This document shows positions 32,147 through 40,164 of a stretch of DNA of 64,000 nucleotides, piece after piece. Position numbers and translations under genes: made by a program. Each line of letters opens with the position of its first letter. Positions within the stretch are counted from its first letter, which is position 1. Source of the DNA: Streptomyces seoulensis (GTDB lineage Bacteria > Actinomycetota > Actinomycetes > Streptomycetales > Streptomycetaceae); NCBI GenBank assembly GCA_013364255.1, contig CP054936.1, positions 4,804,853 to 4,868,852 of the forward strand, in the 5' to 3' direction. The notes beneath the pieces are model-generated. The model was not told where the DNA came from. It made no database searches and was given only the letters and a program-made list of their open reading frames with translations.

Positions 32147-32443
32147 ATGAAGATCACAGACGAAGCTCGCAGTCGGGCAGGCCGGACGACAGCGCCGTTG
32201 AAGGTCGATGCGGCCATAGACGAGCTGATCGCGGACGGCGCCCACTTTCTGGGGATGACGAAGAAAGACCTGGTGGCGGAGGCCGTCCGAACCTACTTGG
32301 AGATCCGCCGCGAGGAGGTTCGGGCCAGCATGCTGGAGAAGATGCGCAAACTCGACGGATCCGTGGAGTCGAGCGTCTCACTGCTCACCGGACTGTCACC
32401 GGAGCGGATCAAGGAACTCGGCGGAGTGGGCGAGGACGACTGA
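32147..32443 (+). CDS. Antitoxin-like small DNA-binding protein
   Basis: Protein of 98 residues from ATG 32147 (AGAGGGG six bases upstream; ATG 32141 overlaps the ribosome site). The segment from about residue 17 to 55 (PLKVDAAIDELIADGAHFLG ... DLVAEAVRTYLE) has the strand-helix-helix pattern of ribbon-helix-helix antitoxins. The next gene starts four bases after its stop, so the two form an operon. Neighbouring palindrome supports autorepression. Assignment as antitoxin is by pattern and context only. Confidence 0.55.
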   Translation: MKITDEARSRAGRTTAPLKVDAAIDELIADGAHFLGMTKKDLVAEAVRTYLEIRREEVRASMLEKMRKLDGSVESSVSLLTGLSPERIKELGGVGEDD

Positions 32444-32446
32444 TCC

Positions 32447-33202
32447 ATGCGGCCCGCTCGCCCCACCCTCCGCGCACTCCGCGAGGACTTGAGATTACCG
32501 CTGCCGTCAGCCCGGGAACCGCTCGACGAACTGGATCATCCGGTCTTGGCCAAAGCCCACGAACACTTCGGCGACGACGGGGCCGGGCATGAGCGCATCC
32601 GCTCGATCGATGATGAGGTGCTCTTCAAAGTCAAGGTCCAACGCTGGCGCGGAGCGGTCTGGACCGACGGAGATCTGCCCTGGCTCATCGCTGCCGGGCA
32701 ACGCGAGGACGGGTCACCGGACGACTTCTACTCAGCCCTGGAGACAACCGCGAGGGCCGCACGAGCCCAGTACAACGCCAACAACCGCCGGCCCCTGAGC
32801 ACAGCAACGTACGTCGGGCACCTTCTCCCCGACCAGAACGACCATGATCGCTACCAGCTCGAGGCCGGTGCCCGGCTTGTCCGTGATCTCACTGCGGCTG
32901 TCCGGGAGCTGACTCGTGGCTCACTGCACGACGGGCATGAACACGCCGCCGACTTTCCCGCTTTCCGCCTCGGCATCCTCGTGCGCGCCGACGACGGTCA
33001 TGAGACCTATGCTGCGGTGCGCATCACCGGCTCCGTACCCGACGACCTCACCGCGGTCATCCTGCGCCATGTCCCCGGCTGCGATCCCGCCGCCTGGTAC
33101 CCCGAGTACGCCCTCCCCAGCCGCTCTCTTCTTCCCGCCGAGCAAGCCTGGTCGACCCTCATGGATCCGAAAGCCGCGGCTGAACTTCTGAACGAGGAAT
33201 GA
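32447..33202 (+). CDS. Hypothetical partner of antitoxin-like gene
   Basis: Protein of 251 residues that I do not recognise. It is soluble, mixed alpha/beta, with conserved-looking pieces DDEVLFKVKVQRWRGAVWTD, STATYVGHLLPDQNDHDRYQ and PEYALPSRSLLPAEQAWSTL. No nuclease, RelE, PIN, Fic or GNAT motif is visible. Four-base spacing after the antitoxin-like gene suggests a co-expressed pair; if it is a toxin, it is larger than most. It sits about 490 bp from the left attachment site, outside the 25-kb element. Confidence 0.6.
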   Translation: MRPARPTLRALREDLRLPLPSAREPLDELDHPVLAKAHEHFGDDGAGHERIRSIDDEVLFKVKVQRWRGAVWTDGDLPWLIAAGQREDGSPDDFYSALETTARAARAQYNANNRRPLSTATYVGHLLPDQNDHDRYQLEAGARLVRDLTAAVRELTRGSLHDGHEHAADFPAFRLGILVRADDGHETYAAVRITGSVPDDLTAVILRHVPGCDPAAWYPEYALPSRSLLPAEQAWSTLMDPKAAAELLNEE

Positions 33203-33263
33203 GCCAGGATCCTCGTCCTCGCTCCGGCCCAGGCCGACGACTACCGGAACAAGGAACGCGCTC

Positions 33264-33591
33264 ATGCCGGATCATGACAACTCATCCCGCAGAGTCACTG
33301 TCCCCACGTGCGACCACGGACCCGTCACCGTCTGGGAACCCGACTGGTGCAGGGGAAAGCGATAGAGAGCATCAGTCCGGCGGCTACCGTGTCGACGTCA
33401 CACACAAGCCCTGACTACGAATTCACGGTCTCAACGAGCCGTGGCACGCCAGTGGTTCTGCGTGTGTGCTTCGAACAGCGCCCCTTCACCGAAGGCCCGC
33501 CCGGTCACGTCCCCTTCGTGAACGTCGAGATGGACGGCGACTGGCATCCACATAGCTCCGACGACTTGCGCCGCCTGTCGGCACGCCGCTC
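33264..33591 (+). pseudogene. Broken DUF6907-like gene (two frameshifts)
   Basis: A good start (ATG with AAGGA seven bases upstream) opens RRVTVPTCDHGPVTVWEPDW and then stops at 33363-33365. In the next frame the similarity continues as SDREHQSGGYRVDVTHK (about 33355-33410), and in the third frame as YEFTVSTSRGTPVVLR and RPFTEGPPGHVPFVNVEMDG (to about 33580). Together these match the order of a small DUF6907 protein common on Streptomyces integrative elements. Two frame changes make it a pseudogene; sequencing error is less likely for two separate events. It hints at an older element at this tRNA. Confidence 0.6.
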
Positions 33592-33615
33592 ACGCAGACG
33601 GACTTCGCACATGGC

Positions 33616-33648
33616 GTGGCCCCGACCAAGAAGACTGGTCGGGGCCAC
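33616..33648 (-). terminator. Original tRNA-Lys terminator, now displaced
   Basis: Perfect 13-bp stem (arms 33616-33628 and 33636-33648) with a 7-base loop. Read on the minus strand it lies 40 bases beyond the tRNA 3'-end fragment at 33688. Before insertion this would have been just downstream of tRNA-Lys, so it is probably the ancestral terminator, separated from its gene by the element. Confidence 0.65.
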
Positions 33649-33687
33649 GAAACCGCTGGTCAGAACCACGGATCGGTCCTGCCACCG

Positions 33688-33733
33688 GTAGGCCCTGTGG
33701 GACTCGAACCCACAACCAATGGATTAAAAGTCC
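33688..33733 (-). repeat. Left attachment site (46-bp tRNA-Lys fragment)
   Basis: An exact 46-base copy of the 3' half of the tRNA-Lys gene at 58973-59018, from the variable/T arm through the discriminator base. Identity breaks off immediately on both sides. It lacks the 5' half of the tRNA, so it is an att duplicate and not a gene. Confidence 0.93.
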
Positions 33734-33847
33734 TGGCCAGAGCATGACGGGTGGTTCCGGACGCTGCTTCAAGGTCCGGAACCACCAGGTCAGTGCATGA
33801 GCGCTGTGATGCGTGATTCCCCTCATGACGGCTCATGCCGCACCGTC

Positions 33848-33869
33848 CGCTCACGCATCGCTCACGCAC
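33848..33869. repeat. Left copy of att-flanking 22-bp repeat
   Basis: CGCTCACGCATCGCTCACGC plus AC is present here, 115 bp inside the left att site, and again at 58861-58882, 91 bp inside the right att site, in the same orientation. The unit itself is a doubled CGCTCACGCA. In the circular element the two copies would flank attP, the position of integrase arm-binding sites. Confidence 0.7.
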
Positions 33870-33891
33870 ACTGGGGCGCTGACCAGCAGAT

Positions 33892-34845
33892 TCACTCCTC
33901 CTGATGCTGGCCATCCGTCCCCACAGGCCCGAGGCTGGTGGCAGATTCGTTCGCCCACTCGTCGTCCCTCAGGGGCAACCGGGTTCGCGTGTATCCGGGC
34001 GTGTCATGACGAACCCGTCTTCGCGGTGAAGACCCACCAGCCGTCGCGTCCCACCACCACTGCTTAAGTCCAGCCCGAATCCGTTTGATCACAGGTTGCC
34101 GCGCAAACGTCCCAGAGTCCTCAAACGCCGACCGGCGCCGACTCCACGCTCGGAAACCCCAAACAGCGAGGACCGCTACCAGGAGCGCGGCACCCGTCAG
34201 GTACATCGGTCTATCGGCAGGGAGCCCCGGTGGTTCGTGCTCCTTGTCGCTACCCGCTGCTGGAACCACTTGCCAGATGCGCCCAACTGCAAGCACCAGC
34301 CCCGTGGCAATCGCTGCCAGGACGGCAACGAGAGTGGCACGAATCGCTGCCACAGCTCGCAAGACGTGAGTAGCGATAGTGCCGGGCGCCCTACCCATGA
34401 ACTCAGCCGTCTCGGCCTGCGTGTAGTCCAACGCTTTGGTGGCCCACACCGCGGTGCGCTGCTGTGGAGGCAGGCGGTCCAGCGCCTTGTACACAGCCAT
34501 ACGGTTGGCTATGAGATCGCTGAAGTCAGCGACGTGCATCTCGCCGTGTGCCCGCCCATGTTCAGCACCTGATGCGAATGCCTCCATCCGCGCGCAGACC
34601 TGGCGCCCTGCCGCCCGTACATCGTTGCGGATCACCGCATACAGATAGGCTCGGGGCTCGCGGATGTTCTCGGGCGTGCGGAGGGCCTTAGCGAAGGCCG
34701 ACTGCACAACGTCCTCGGCCCCAAGTACAGACTCGGGGACTCTTTCCTCGGCCAGCAGTCGACGGGCGAGCCCGGTCATCTCCACCCGATGATCTGCATA
34801 TACGGCGGCCAAGTTCACCGCCGAGCCATTCTGCTGCTCAGCCAA
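33892..34845 (-). CDS. ECF-type sigma factor fused to membrane segments
   Basis: Protein of 317 residues from TTG 34845, which overlaps the stop of the upstream small gene; a GTG at 34899 is an alternative. Residues about 15-175 are an ECF sigma factor (EDVVQSAFAKALRTPENIRE; region 4 PQQRTAVWATKALDYTQAET). Two hydrophobic segments follow (LVAVLAAIATGLVLAVG and YLTGAALLVAVLAVWGF), then a basic, Arg/Trp-containing tail of 80 residues. A sigma factor tied to the membrane would need release or local action; C-terminally extended ECF factors are known but this topology is uncommon. Confidence 0.8.
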   Translation of the reverse strand: MAEQQNGSAVNLAAVYADHRVEMTGLARRLLAEERVPESVLGAEDVVQSAFAKALRTPENIREPRAYLYAVIRNDVRAAGRQVCARMEAFASGAEHGRAHGEMHVADFSDLIANRMAVYKALDRLPPQQRTAVWATKALDYTQAETAEFMGRAPGTIATHVLRAVAAIRATLVAVLAAIATGLVLAVGRIWQVVPAAGSDKEHEPPGLPADRPMYLTGAALLVAVLAVWGFRAWSRRRSAFEDSGTFARQPVIKRIRAGLKQWWWDATAGGSSPRRRVRHDTPGYTRTRLPLRDDEWANESATSLGPVGTDGQHQEE

Positions 34846-35026
34846 GGCTCCTCCCCTGCTCCCCAACCGGCTCCAAGCCGCGCTGGCTCCTCCCCCCACT
34901 GCGCCGTGCCCGAATCAGGGCCGCCCTGCCCTGAGCCCGGTTACGGTAGGCAACACTGTCCACCCAGTCCTTCATGGCAGGGACCAGAACGACGGCAATG
35001 GACAACAACGCGCCGGCAACCTCCAC
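34838..35026 (-). CDS. Small membrane peptide coupled to sigma factor
   Basis: 62 residues from GTG 35026, with an excellent GAGGAGG seven bases upstream. The N terminus is one hydrophobic helix (VAGALLSIAVVLVPAM) and the rest is Arg-rich. Its stop (34838-34840) lies inside the start region of the sigma gene: TTGGCTGA contains both the sigma start TTG and this gene's TGA, an 8-bp overlap. It may act as an anti-sigma-like partner or only couple translation. No family recognised. Confidence 0.6.
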   Translation of the reverse strand: MEVAGALLSIAVVLVPAMKDWVDSVAYRNRAQGRAALIRARRSGGRSQRGLEPVGEQGRSLG

Positions 35027-35281
35027 CGGACAACCTCCTCGGATCAGCGGCCCGCTCCGGTGTCCTGTACTTCCAGGACGTGGGCCGTACATGTCTGAAG
35101 AGGCATGGCAGGCCCGATCTCATGACATGCCAAAGGGATTTGAGTCACTCTCGGGGGTGGCAGGGGCGCAGTTCGCCAGGCTGTGGCATGGGCATGGCGT
35201 CTTGGAGGGGGGTGACGTGCAGCAAGTCCGACCTGGGCGTCTGCCGCTCTCCGACCCGTCTCTACCACACTGGCTGGCCTA

Positions 35282-36664
35282 CTAATCGGTCACCTCGATG
35301 GACTGTTGCTCTGCCCAGGCACTGATCCCGGTACGCCGTGTCAACTGCCACGCGGCAGCGCGGATTCCCCCAGCAGCCGTGATGCAGTGCGCCTCCGGAA
35401 TACCAAAGGTGTGGAAGAGATGGTCAGCCAGCAGAGACGCTGCCTGCACTAGGCCGGTGCTGCCGTCCGCCAGATCATCGACCAATGCTGTGACCTCGGC
35501 CTGTGCCGCAGTGGCGCAGTGCGTTCCCGACGGGAAGGGCGGCACTTGGTCGACCGCCAGAGGGTACGCCTCTCTACGTGCGGCCTGCCCGGGGAGAGGC
35601 ATGGGCGGCGGCGGAGCGTACGGGTGAGCGTACATGCCGTCAACGAGGTCGACTTCGACGGCCACTGTCCCAACGACTCCGCACCGGTCCCGAGCATGGC
35701 TGGCGAGGAAGACCAACGCTGACATCAGTCTGTGGGCCAGGAAGTCACCTGCGAGTGAGCGGACCCGGTCCGCCGGATCTTCGTCGTTGTCCACTGAGGT
35801 TTGGAGAGGCTGCGCCCAGATTCCCGATCCGTCGTCGTAGAGGTGCACCAGATCGCTGTCGGCCTGACCGGAACGCTGCTCCACGATCAGTCTGTGCGAA
35901 CCTACGCTGACGTGGCGGAACAGCCGTACCTCCGTAGCGATCAGCGGTTGTGAGGCCAGGAGCTGGTCCCTGTATTCCGTGAAAGAGCGCTGATTAATTC
36001 GCATCTCGCCAGGTACATCGGGAACCAGCGTGACCAGCAAGTGGGTTCGAGTGCGTGACAGTTCACCCATCACGAGCCGGGTCTCGATGTCCCGCATACG
36101 CTTGGCCCGGTCTGCGGCGGCGCTAAAGCGTTGCCGGTAGGCGCTGGCAACGTATGTCTCCGTCAGCCAGTCCGTCTTGCTGCCAGCACGGCGTGGGTAA
36201 CGCAGGGCCGCAGAGGTCGGTTTCGTCGGGGGCACGGTGATGGCGTGCGGACCTTCCGGGCTCCGGGGAACGGTAATAAGGAGGAACCCATGCCCAGGAT
36301 TGGCAGGGTTCTCCACGGAGAGCGGTTCCCATCGCGCTGACGGTGCGGTGGATGCGGCGATCCGCTGCTGCAGATCTCGAATGTGTCGATCATCGAGGTC
36401 GACGTCGAAGGCGCGGGAGGGAACGCCTCGGCTTTCCGCCATTCCAATGATCAGAACCCCACCGAGGTGGTTGGCGAGAGCGGCGACGTCCTTGGCCAGT
36501 TCCTCCCTGCTCTTGGGATCGTTGCCGTAGTGCTGCTGCTTGTAGTCAAGGTCTTCGGCTTCAACTGCCTCCTGTCGCCCGATAAGGGCGGCGATGTCAC
36601 CGTACCCGATCTTGTCCAGGCGGCTGCCAAGGAGATCCTCTAGACGACGGGAGCGAAGAACCAT
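35282..36664 (-). CDS. AlbA_2/Schlafen-domain protein
   Basis: Protein of 460 residues from ATG 36664. Residues about 35-160 match the AlbA_2 (Schlafen) fold: AEDLDYKQQHYG, ELAKDVAALANHLGGVLIIG and GHGFLLITVPRSPEGPHAI. The C-terminal 300 residues are not recognised; they contain ALVFLASHARDRCGVV and a Pro-rich loop. AlbA_2 proteins are found in transcriptional regulators and in phage-defence systems; here it is cargo of an integrated element without an obvious partner. The open frame continues upstream to 37105, but that part is low-quality. Confidence 0.75.
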   Translation of the reverse strand: MVLRSRRLEDLLGSRLDKIGYGDIAALIGRQEAVEAEDLDYKQQHYGNDPKSREELAKDVAALANHLGGVLIIGMAESRGVPSRAFDVDLDDRHIRDLQQRIAASTAPSARWEPLSVENPANPGHGFLLITVPRSPEGPHAITVPPTKPTSAALRYPRRAGSKTDWLTETYVASAYRQRFSAAADRAKRMRDIETRLVMGELSRTRTHLLVTLVPDVPGEMRINQRSFTEYRDQLLASQPLIATEVRLFRHVSVGSHRLIVEQRSGQADSDLVHLYDDGSGIWAQPLQTSVDNDEDPADRVRSLAGDFLAHRLMSALVFLASHARDRCGVVGTVAVEVDLVDGMYAHPYAPPPPMPLPGQAARREAYPLAVDQVPPFPSGTHCATAAQAEVTALVDDLADGSTGLVQAASLLADHLFHTFGIPEAHCITAAGGIRAAAWQLTRRTGISAWAEQQSIEVTD

Positions 36665-37003
36665 GGCTATACGGTAAGCCGTCAACCAGGTCGGCCGTCC
36701 ATCCAAAGGACGGATCCCTTCGACATCGCGCCTGGCGAGGCTGGCGAAGGACGCGCGATTCGAACTCGTGAGGGAGGTTGCCCCCAACACGCTCTCCAAC
36801 TGTTCGTGTGGCTGTTCGGCGAGGTTCGTGGGCGTCCTGGCCTGGGGCTTAGTGGGCGCTCTAGAGCGCGCTGAACGGGCCTGAACGAGGTTGAATGCAA
36901 CCCAAACTGCGACTTTTCCGCCCGAGCATCTTGTTGTCAGGGCTCCCCCGACCCCAACGTCGTGGGCTTGCGGAATGCGCCGTTCCCTGATGGAAGGTCT
37001 GCC
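36665..37003. other. Gene-poor gap upstream of AlbA_2 gene
   Basis: About 340 bases between divergent genes. It should hold the AlbA_2 promoter; no convincing hexamer pair was found. A short palindrome GGCCGTCCATCC...GGACGGATCC near 36700-36721 is the only visible structure. Confidence 0.4.
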
Positions 37004-37222
37004 ATGCTCTGTCTCATGGCGAGGGAACCAGCAGGGTGCGACCATCCACAAGGTAGCGCTGTCGGGCAGTACGAGTGCTGGAAGGACGGGACCTCCTCGG
37101 TCCACTTCAGAGTCGAAGACTTGCCGGAGTGCAAGAAGAGGCGAATGGCCGAGTTGCTGTTTGAGGGACTGGGCTCTGCCTGCAATGGCACGCCGGATTC
37201 GCCAGCGCCAACGAACGAGTGA
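37004..37222 (+). CDS. Small hypothetical protein
   Basis: 72 residues; ATG 37004 has GGAAGG six bases upstream. Composition is protein-like (GQYECWKDGTSSVHFRVEDL, KKRRMAELLFEG) with three Cys residues, but I recognise no family. It lies between the divergent AlbA_2 gene and the IS-split membrane gene. A downstream ATG (MAREPAGCDH) is a possible alternative start. Confidence 0.35.
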   Translation: MLCLMAREPAGCDHPQGSAVGQYECWKDGTSSVHFRVEDLPECKKRRMAELLFEGLGSACNGTPDSPAPTNE

Positions 37223-37340
37223 GGTGGTGACTCAGGCGAAAGTGCACGTGCGTGCCATGCCCGACTATGGCGTGCGGGTGTCCAGTCGGCCGTAAGGCTG
37301 CGATTCTGCCTGAGCCTCGATCAGGAACACCCGGACGCTG

Positions 37341-38114
37341 CTATCGACGGCGCAGCTCGACGATAGCCCGTGCTCCGTATACGAGGAGCAGCACGGCCAC
37401 GGCAGAGCCGGCAATGACGTAGCCCTCGATCGCCTGCGGAAGGTCGAGCGAGGCCGTGAAAAACACGGTCCCGACTGTCAGTACGACTGCCAGCGCTGCG
37501 CGCAGCGCAGACCGAAGTCGCGATTTCGCTGGCTTGACCGAGGAGAGGTCATCGCTGATCAGCTCACCGACTCGACCGTCGACATAACGCTCGGCGATAG
37601 TCAGCCACATGATTGCCAATTCGCGGAGTGCCGGGCTCGGGTCGCGATAGAGGCCCTCCTCGGCCTGCTGGATCCGGCCCAATACCAGGGCAGCATGGTC
37701 TCGCAGGACGGCGCCATGGTGAGAGAAGGGACGTGAGAAGGCCCTGTGGCGGCTGGCCCGCAGGATTGCTCTCTTCGCGGATGCCGATGAGATCGGTATA
37801 TCGGCTATGGCATGAACGCGTTTCTCGCCGGTGGCTTGGTCTGCTTCGGCGCAGGAGTTGATGATCTGCACCATCTGTAGCACAGCGAGAGCGGTACTGA
37901 AGGGGAGGAACGTCATCTCCATGCCCAGAGTGATGTGTGACGTTGGAGCACCACCCAGTCTCCTGGCCGCGACGAAGAGTCCCACCACGATGAGCAACAG
38001 GAGTCCGAAGGAAAAGGCAATTACAACACCAAACACAGGAAGGGCGAGCCCTACTCGAATTGGCTCAGCTTGCTCCACAGCCTTGACGACACCTTCCCAT
38101 GAAGGTGGGTTTAG
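37341..38114 (-). pseudogene. IS-split membrane-protein gene, 3' part
   Basis: Encodes the last 256 residues (from ...NPPSWEGVVKAVEQAE) of a membrane protein whose first 91 residues lie beyond the IS at 39776-40049. Removing the IS and one TTAG copy restores one 347-residue frame. This part has two hydrophobic segments near its start (VGLALPVFGVVIAFSFGLLL), one near MTFLPFSTALAVLQMV, and two at the end. The middle is soluble and helical. No family recognised. It is cargo of the integrative element and is inactivated by the insertion. Confidence 0.8.
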
Positions 38115-39775
38115 CCTCGCGCTTTCATGAAGCGAGCTGTCCGGCAGGCGGTCAGGAAAGCAGAAAGTGCCTCTGACCAGCAAGAATGAGGATTGTCGAG
38201 GTCCTTGTTCCTGCCACCGCCGGAGGCACTTCCCAGGTGAAGCACTCTATCGGGTCCTATCCCCGTGTCCGTGTCCAGGACGACGGCCGCCAGATCGTCT
38301 CCCAGGCCGGGTCGGTCCTGCTGGTCGAGACGGTCCGCAAGGCCGGTCTTGACCAGGCCATATCGACAGCTCTGGCGCCGTGGCGCAAGCCGCGGGCCGT
38401 CCACGACCCCGGCAAGATCCTCCTGGACATCGCCCTGGCGGTGGCACTGGGCGGGGACTGCCTGGCGGACGTTGCGATGCTGCGGGCCGAGCCGGCCGTC
38501 TTCGGTCCGGTCGCCTCCGAGCCGACCGTCTCCCGCCTGATCGACACCCTCGCGGCCTCCGGCGAGAAAGCCCTGCAGGCAATCCGGTCCGTACGCTCCG
38601 AAGTCCGTGGCCGTGTCTGGTCGTTGGCTGGTGAGAATGCGCCGGACGCCGACGCTCAGGTCACCGTCGATCTCGACGGCGTCCTCGTGGTCGCGCATTC
38701 CGACAAGGAGGACGCGACCGCGACCTGGAAGAAGACCTACGGCCATCACCCTTTGACGGCCTTCGTCGACCACGGCCCGGGCGGAACCGGCGAGCCGGTC
38801 GCGGCCCTGCTCAGGCCGGGGAACGCGGGCTCGAACACGGCCGCCGACCACATCACCACCGCCCGGCTCGCCCTGGCCCAACTGCCCAAGCACTACCGGC
38901 GAGGACGGCAGACACTGATCCGCACGGACTCCGCCGGCGGCACCCACGACTTCGTGTCCTGGCTCGCCAGGCGAGGCCGGTGGCTGTCCTACTCGGTCGG
39001 CATGACGGTCACCGAAGCGATCCACGAACATGTGCTGAAGGTCCCCGCCCCGACTTGGACGGCGGCCGTCGAGACCAACGGTGAGGTCCGTGACGGGGCC
39101 TGGGTCGCCGAGCTCACCGGCAGCCTGCTGGACGGCTGGCCGAAGGGGATGCGGCTGATCGTCCGCAAGGAACGGCCGCACCCCGGTGCCCAGTTGAGGA
39201 TCACGGACGCGGACGGCATGCGGATCACCTGTTTCGCCACCAACACTCCTGACCGGCCGATCGCCGAGCTCGAGCTCCGTCACCGGCTGCGGGCCCGGGC
39301 CGAGGACCGGATCCGGGCCGCCCGGTCCACCGGCCTACGCAACCTGCCCCTGCACCACACCGCGCAGAACAAGGTCTGGCTGGAGATCGTCCAGGTCGCG
39401 CTTGACCTCCTGGCCTGGATGCCCATGCTCGCCCTGACCGACCAGGCCCGTCTTTGGGAGCCCCGCCGACTGCGGTTCCGCCTGTTCTCCGCGGCCGCCC
39501 AGCTCGTCACCACCGGCCGACGCCGCATCCTCCGCCTCGCCCGCCACTGGCCCTGGACCGGCGAGATATCCGCCGCCCTTGAACGGCTTGCGCTCCTGCC
39601 GAACCCCACCTGACCAGCTGATTCGCCTGTCCCTACAAGAAGAGGAACCAGCCCGGAGCAGTGGGACCCGGCGTCCACCCGAGGCGACACTCGGGCCCTC
39701 GGAATGCCCGCCATCAGCCACCCAAAGCCAAACGGTCCACCGACTCCGTCGGCGGACCGTCACGAAAGATCGAGG
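38115..39775 (+). mobile_element. IS1380-family insertion sequence
   Basis: 1,661 bp. Imperfect 16-bp terminal inverted repeats (38115-38130 CCTCGCGCTTTCATGA; the right end 39760-39775 reads CCTCGATCTTTCGTGA on the minus strand; 13 of 16 match) are bracketed by the 4-bp duplication TTAG at 38111-38114 and 39776-39779. It carries one transposase gene. Excision in silico restores an uninterrupted reading frame, which proves the boundaries. Confidence 0.92.
38237..39613 (+). CDS. IS1380-family transposase
   Basis: Protein of 458 residues. GTG 38237 (VKHSIGSYPRVRVQDDGRQI) has GGAGG ten bases upstream; an earlier ATG at 38186 is unlikely. The DDE catalytic core is visible: VTVDLDGVLVVAHSDKEDAT, LIRTDSAGGTHDFVSWLARR and a later Glu in ELELRHRLRARAEDR, with the family motif PGNAGSNTAADHI. 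It looks intact, so this IS copy may be active. Confidence 0.93.
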   Translation: MKHSIGSYPRVRVQDDGRQIVSQAGSVLLVETVRKAGLDQAISTALAPWRKPRAVHDPGKILLDIALAVALGGDCLADVAMLRAEPAVFGPVASEPTVSRLIDTLAASGEKALQAIRSVRSEVRGRVWSLAGENAPDADAQVTVDLDGVLVVAHSDKEDATATWKKTYGHHPLTAFVDHGPGGTGEPVAALLRPGNAGSNTAADHITTARLALAQLPKHYRRGRQTLIRTDSAGGTHDFVSWLARRGRWLSYSVGMTVTEAIHEHVLKVPAPTWTAAVETNGEVRDGAWVAELTGSLLDGWPKGMRLIVRKERPHPGAQLRITDADGMRITCFATNTPDRPIAELELRHRLRARAEDRIRAARSTGLRNLPLHHTAQNKVWLEIVQVALDLLAWMPMLALTDQARLWEPRRLRFRLFSAAAQLVTTGRRRILRLARHWPWTGEISAALERLALLPNPT

Positions 39776-40049
39776 TTAGGCCATTGCCGACCCCAACCAC
39801 TTCACGACCGATCTCCCATGCCAGGGAAAAAGACCACCCGATCCAGAACCACATGGCGAAGAGAGATAAAGCGGAGAGCAGAACTGTCACCCATTGACTT
39901 CTGGCCGTATTGCGCAACGCGGCTTCTACGCATTCAGGTACCGGCTGGCTCAAGCCGAGATGATCCAGCGATTCACGCAACTCGGAGGTGACCTTCTCCT
40001 CTCTGGCCCGGCGCCGCGCGACGGCCCATGTACGGACGCGATTGATCAT
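39776..40049 (-). pseudogene. IS-split membrane-protein gene, 5' part
   Basis: Carries the start codon and first 91 residues of the gene completed at 37341-38114. One hydrophobic segment (VTVLLSALSLFAMWFWIGWS) follows a basic N terminus (MINRVRTWAVARRRAREEK). The frame runs into the IS right end and stops being meaningful at 39776. Confidence 0.8.
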
Positions 40050-40164
40050 CGTGTCTTCATTCCCCCTTGTCCGAACCTTCGAACTCGCGCCCCGAGCTTG
40101 AGAATCACCTGGTACTTGAGTCTGGGCGCGGCCCCTGAACTGGCGCCGCCCAGGGTCTTGCGAC

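Noticed and set aside
33688..33733. Second tRNA-Lys gene
   Set aside because: Only the 3' 46 bases are present; no D arm or anticodon 5' side.
34974..35285. 103-residue plus-strand ORF
   Set aside because: Antisense to the well-supported small membrane gene and its leader; no ribosome site.
38166..38230. Left end of the IS at the GTGCCTC/GAGGCAC repeat
   Set aside because: The TTAG duplication and restored reading frame place the end at 38115; that repeat is internal.
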